From: a virus
IMG/VR virus record: IMGVR_UViG_3300029448_000183
Coordinates: 1-34,132 of that record
Length of the DNA stretch: 34,132 nucleotides
Reading direction: 5' to 3' (one strand)
Below, in pieces: positions 33,120-34,132 of the stretch; the stretch's first letter is position 1; the number at the start of each line of letters is the position of its first letter. A program made the position numbers and the translations under genes. The notes under the pieces were generated by a model. That model made no database searches. It saw only the letters and a list, made by a program, of their open reading frames with translations, and had not been told where the DNA came from.

Positions 33120-33362
33120 GGGCAATCCACAGGTAAAATTTTTACAGAAAAAAAATTTGAAAATTTTTCAGATATTTCGCTCTCGAATTACCTTACTGGC
33201 TCTCAACAACCCACCCCCAACCCGAATTCGCTTTGGAACCTTGATTCCGATTTTTACCGACTGGAACCTTGTCTGGCATAGGGGTCCCTAGCCAGTTCTT
33301 CCCCGCCGCCTTCGGCGTCGTGGTTTTGCATTTTTATTGTGCTTTAACAAAGGAGTATGCAC
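33120..33362. other. Divergent intergenic region with hairpins and short direct repeats
   Basis: No gene is visible. The left part (about 33134-33175) is very A/T-rich with two near copies of AAAATTTTTCAG. TGGAACCTTG occurs twice (33234-33243 and 33262-33271), 28 bases apart. Two plus-strand hairpins follow: 33273-33295 (CTGGC and TAGGG against CCCTA and GCCAG, one bulged A) and 33304-33317 (CGCCG/CGGCG, loop CCTT). AAAGGAG (33349-33355) serves the plus-strand operon. I cannot place a convincing plus-strand promoter. Confidence 0.6.
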
Positions 33363-33560
33363 ATGAAACTTAAATCAGCAATCGCATTCGCAGCATGGCG
33401 CACACAACGCGCCGTCAAAGACGTCCAGCGCTACGCCGAAGAGATCAAGCAAGAGATAGCTGAGATCGAGGAAGCCAAGAAGGACAAGGCCTTAGCACGC
33501 CGCAAAGAACTTCTGGCTGAAATGAAATTGGCAGGCATAAAGGAGAGTGACCTTGTTTAA
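33363..33560 (+). CDS. Small charged helical protein, first gene of plus-strand operon
   Basis: The start at ATG 33363 is preferred over ATG 33357 because AAAGGAG (33349-33355) is then 7 nt away instead of one. The 65-aa product (MKLKSAIAFAAWRTQRAVKDVQRYAEEIKQEIAEIEEAKKDKALARRKELLAEMKLAGIKESDLV) is almost entirely helical and highly charged, with heptad-like spacing suggesting a coiled coil. A weakly hydrophobic N-terminal stretch (IAFAAW) is too short for a membrane helix. It is the first of three small genes on the strand opposite to the structural block, so it probably belongs to the phage's non-structural region. Function unknown. Confidence 0.72.
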   Translation: MKLKSAIAFAAWRTQRAVKDVQRYAEEIKQEIAEIEEAKKDKALARRKELLAEMKLAGIKESDLV

Positions 33561-33717
33561 CGCATTGATCATCACCCACGACGGTGCCTCGTCGTACGAG
33601 TATCGCTACAACTCGGAGGTGGATCTATACTTCCACCTCCACGAGACCAGCGAGCGCCACGCGTTCCACCAACCGGAACCGCACGAACATTATGACGACA
33701 TCATCGTCGTCGAATAA
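33553..33717 (+). CDS. Small acidic His-rich protein with TTG start
   Basis: A 54-aa frame opens at TTG 33553 with AGGAG (33541-33545) 7 nt upstream, the same spacing as the preceding gene. GTG at 33547 in the same frame is only one base from the SD. It overlaps the upstream stop by eight bases. The product reads FNALIITHDGASSYEYRYNSEVDLYFHLHETSERHAFHQPEPHEHYDDIIVVE. It holds eight His and ten acidic residues, giving a possible metal-binding surface (HLHETSERHAFHQPEPHEH). G/C-rich third positions and operon packing support a gene. A competing 83-codon frame over 33584-33835 is rejected. Function unknown. Confidence 0.65.
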   Translation: MFNALIITHDGASSYEYRYNSEVDLYFHLHETSERHAFHQPEPHEHYDDIIVVE

Positions 33718-33728
33718 GGAGTACACCG

Positions 33729-33899
33729 ATGCAAGACCAACACGTACAAGACCAGCTCCGCTACGAGGCGGAGTTCAATGCCTACCTCGACGCGATCGCG
33801 GTACGCCGCAATCGAAAGTTCGAGCGAAACATTAACCTTTGGTTAGCTTTTACCATCGGTTTCATCACAGCCAACCTCGCATGGATCGCGTTAGGTTAA
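33729..33899 (+). CDS. Small single-pass membrane protein
   Basis: The ATG at 33729 has AAGGAG (33717-33722) 6 nt upstream. The 56-aa product starts MQDQHVQDQLRYEAEFNAYLDAIAVRRNRKFERN, a charged helix, and ends in one membrane helix (about 37-54, NLWLAFTIGFITANLAWIAL). The positive cluster RRNRKFER just before the helix predicts the N-terminus inside the cell. It is the last gene before a strong terminator. It could be a superinfection or membrane-remodelling protein, but no family is recognised. Confidence 0.72.
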   Translation: MQDQHVQDQLRYEAEFNAYLDAIAVRRNRKFERNINLWLAFTIGFITANLAWIALG

Positions 33900-33912
33900 T
33901 TTACATATCAGA

Positions 33913-33944
33913 CCCCGGTCACCACGTGTGGCCGGGGTTTTTTT
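33913..33944 (+). terminator. Intrinsic terminator of the plus-strand operon
   Basis: CCCCGG (33913-33918) pairs with CCGGGG (33932-33937), with further CAC/GTG pairing inside, followed directly by seven T (33938-33944). It lies 13 bases after the last stop codon. Confidence 0.92.
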
Positions 33945-33954
33945 GTGCTGGCCA

Positions 33955-34132
33955 ACGGGCAACGGTCCTTCCTTCACGGGCAACGGTCCTTCCCCCTTCA
34001 AACCTGTAACAAACGTGTAACAGGGCCTTCAACCACGGGCAACGGACCTTCATCCATAAATAATGCCCTATTATCAACGGTCTACGGCCTATGATTCACG
34101 GCCCACGGCGCTGCGTCCGTCGCCCGCCGGGC
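33955..34132. repeat. Direct-repeat cluster at the right edge
   Basis: ACGGGCAACGGTCCTTCC occurs at 33955-33972 and 33976-33993 (period 21). A near copy with one substitution lies at 34035-34051. Degenerate CAACGGTCTACGGCC and CACGGCCCACGGC units continue to about 34108. TGTAACA occurs twice between them (34005-34022). No gene is visible; the cluster reaches the window edge. Confidence 0.8.

Noticed and set aside
33584-33835. 83-codon plus-strand frame rich in Arg/Thr
   Set aside because: It crosses two better-supported small genes with proper ribosome-binding sites in other frames.
1-34132. Window as a complete circular genome: joining the right end to the left end extends the fibre frame by 12 codons to a TGA
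   Set aside because: A stop within that distance is expected by chance, and the window lacks all replication genes.

Overview
The window is the virion-assembly half of a tailed-phage genome. Almost all of it (1-33084) is one densely packed block of minus-strand genes, read from right to left. Gene order, a P22-type portal, an N4-gp56-type capsid protein and no tape-measure or sheath gene point to a short-tailed (podovirus-like) phage. Several small families (RCAP_Rcc01079-type spike base, GTA-type three-helix holin, Lys-rich proteins common in marine phages) suggest a marine proteobacterial host. That host call is inference from family distribution. I see no integrase, repressor, polymerase, primase or tRNA, so replication genes must lie outside the window.

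Layout in transcription order, right to left. The packaging and head genes are an HNH nuclease (33084), an unknown 91-aa protein, small and large terminase, portal, acidic scaffold and major capsid protein (to 25609). A connector region follows: a 136-aa protein and two adaptor-like proteins (25551-23761). Next come four genes of 143, 214, 199 and 748 aa and one of 2573 aa (23786-12138). Their order and sizes resemble the internal-core/ejectosome genes 13-14-15-16 of T7. The giant last protein begins with a lysozyme-like domain and carries an internal HExxH metallopeptidase motif. Two very basic small proteins then precede a lysis set (M15 peptidase, small membrane protein, three-helix holin; 11437-10441). 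The tail and host-recognition genes fill 10437-1: BppU-like protein, two small tail proteins, a C1q-headed fibre, a small membrane protein, a propeller-like tail protein, a gpJ-like FnIII protein, small proteins, a spike base protein and a large modular lectin-type fibre that runs off the left edge.

To the right of a divergent promoter region (33085-33362) lies a short plus-strand operon of three tiny genes ending in a strong terminator (33363-33944). A GC-rich repeat cluster then runs to the window edge.

The least ordinary material is regulatory. The capsid gene appears to have its own sigma70-like promoter overlapped by a near-perfect palindrome. It also has a roughly 195-nt leader that can fold into a 5' hairpin, a compact three-way junction and further hairpins, and a very strong terminator directly after its stop codon. 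Upstream of that promoter is a 9-bp inverted repeat holding a perfect DnaA-box sequence in its loop. The HNH gene seems to be transcribed from a palindrome-containing promoter whose start would coincide with its ATG, which would give a leaderless message.
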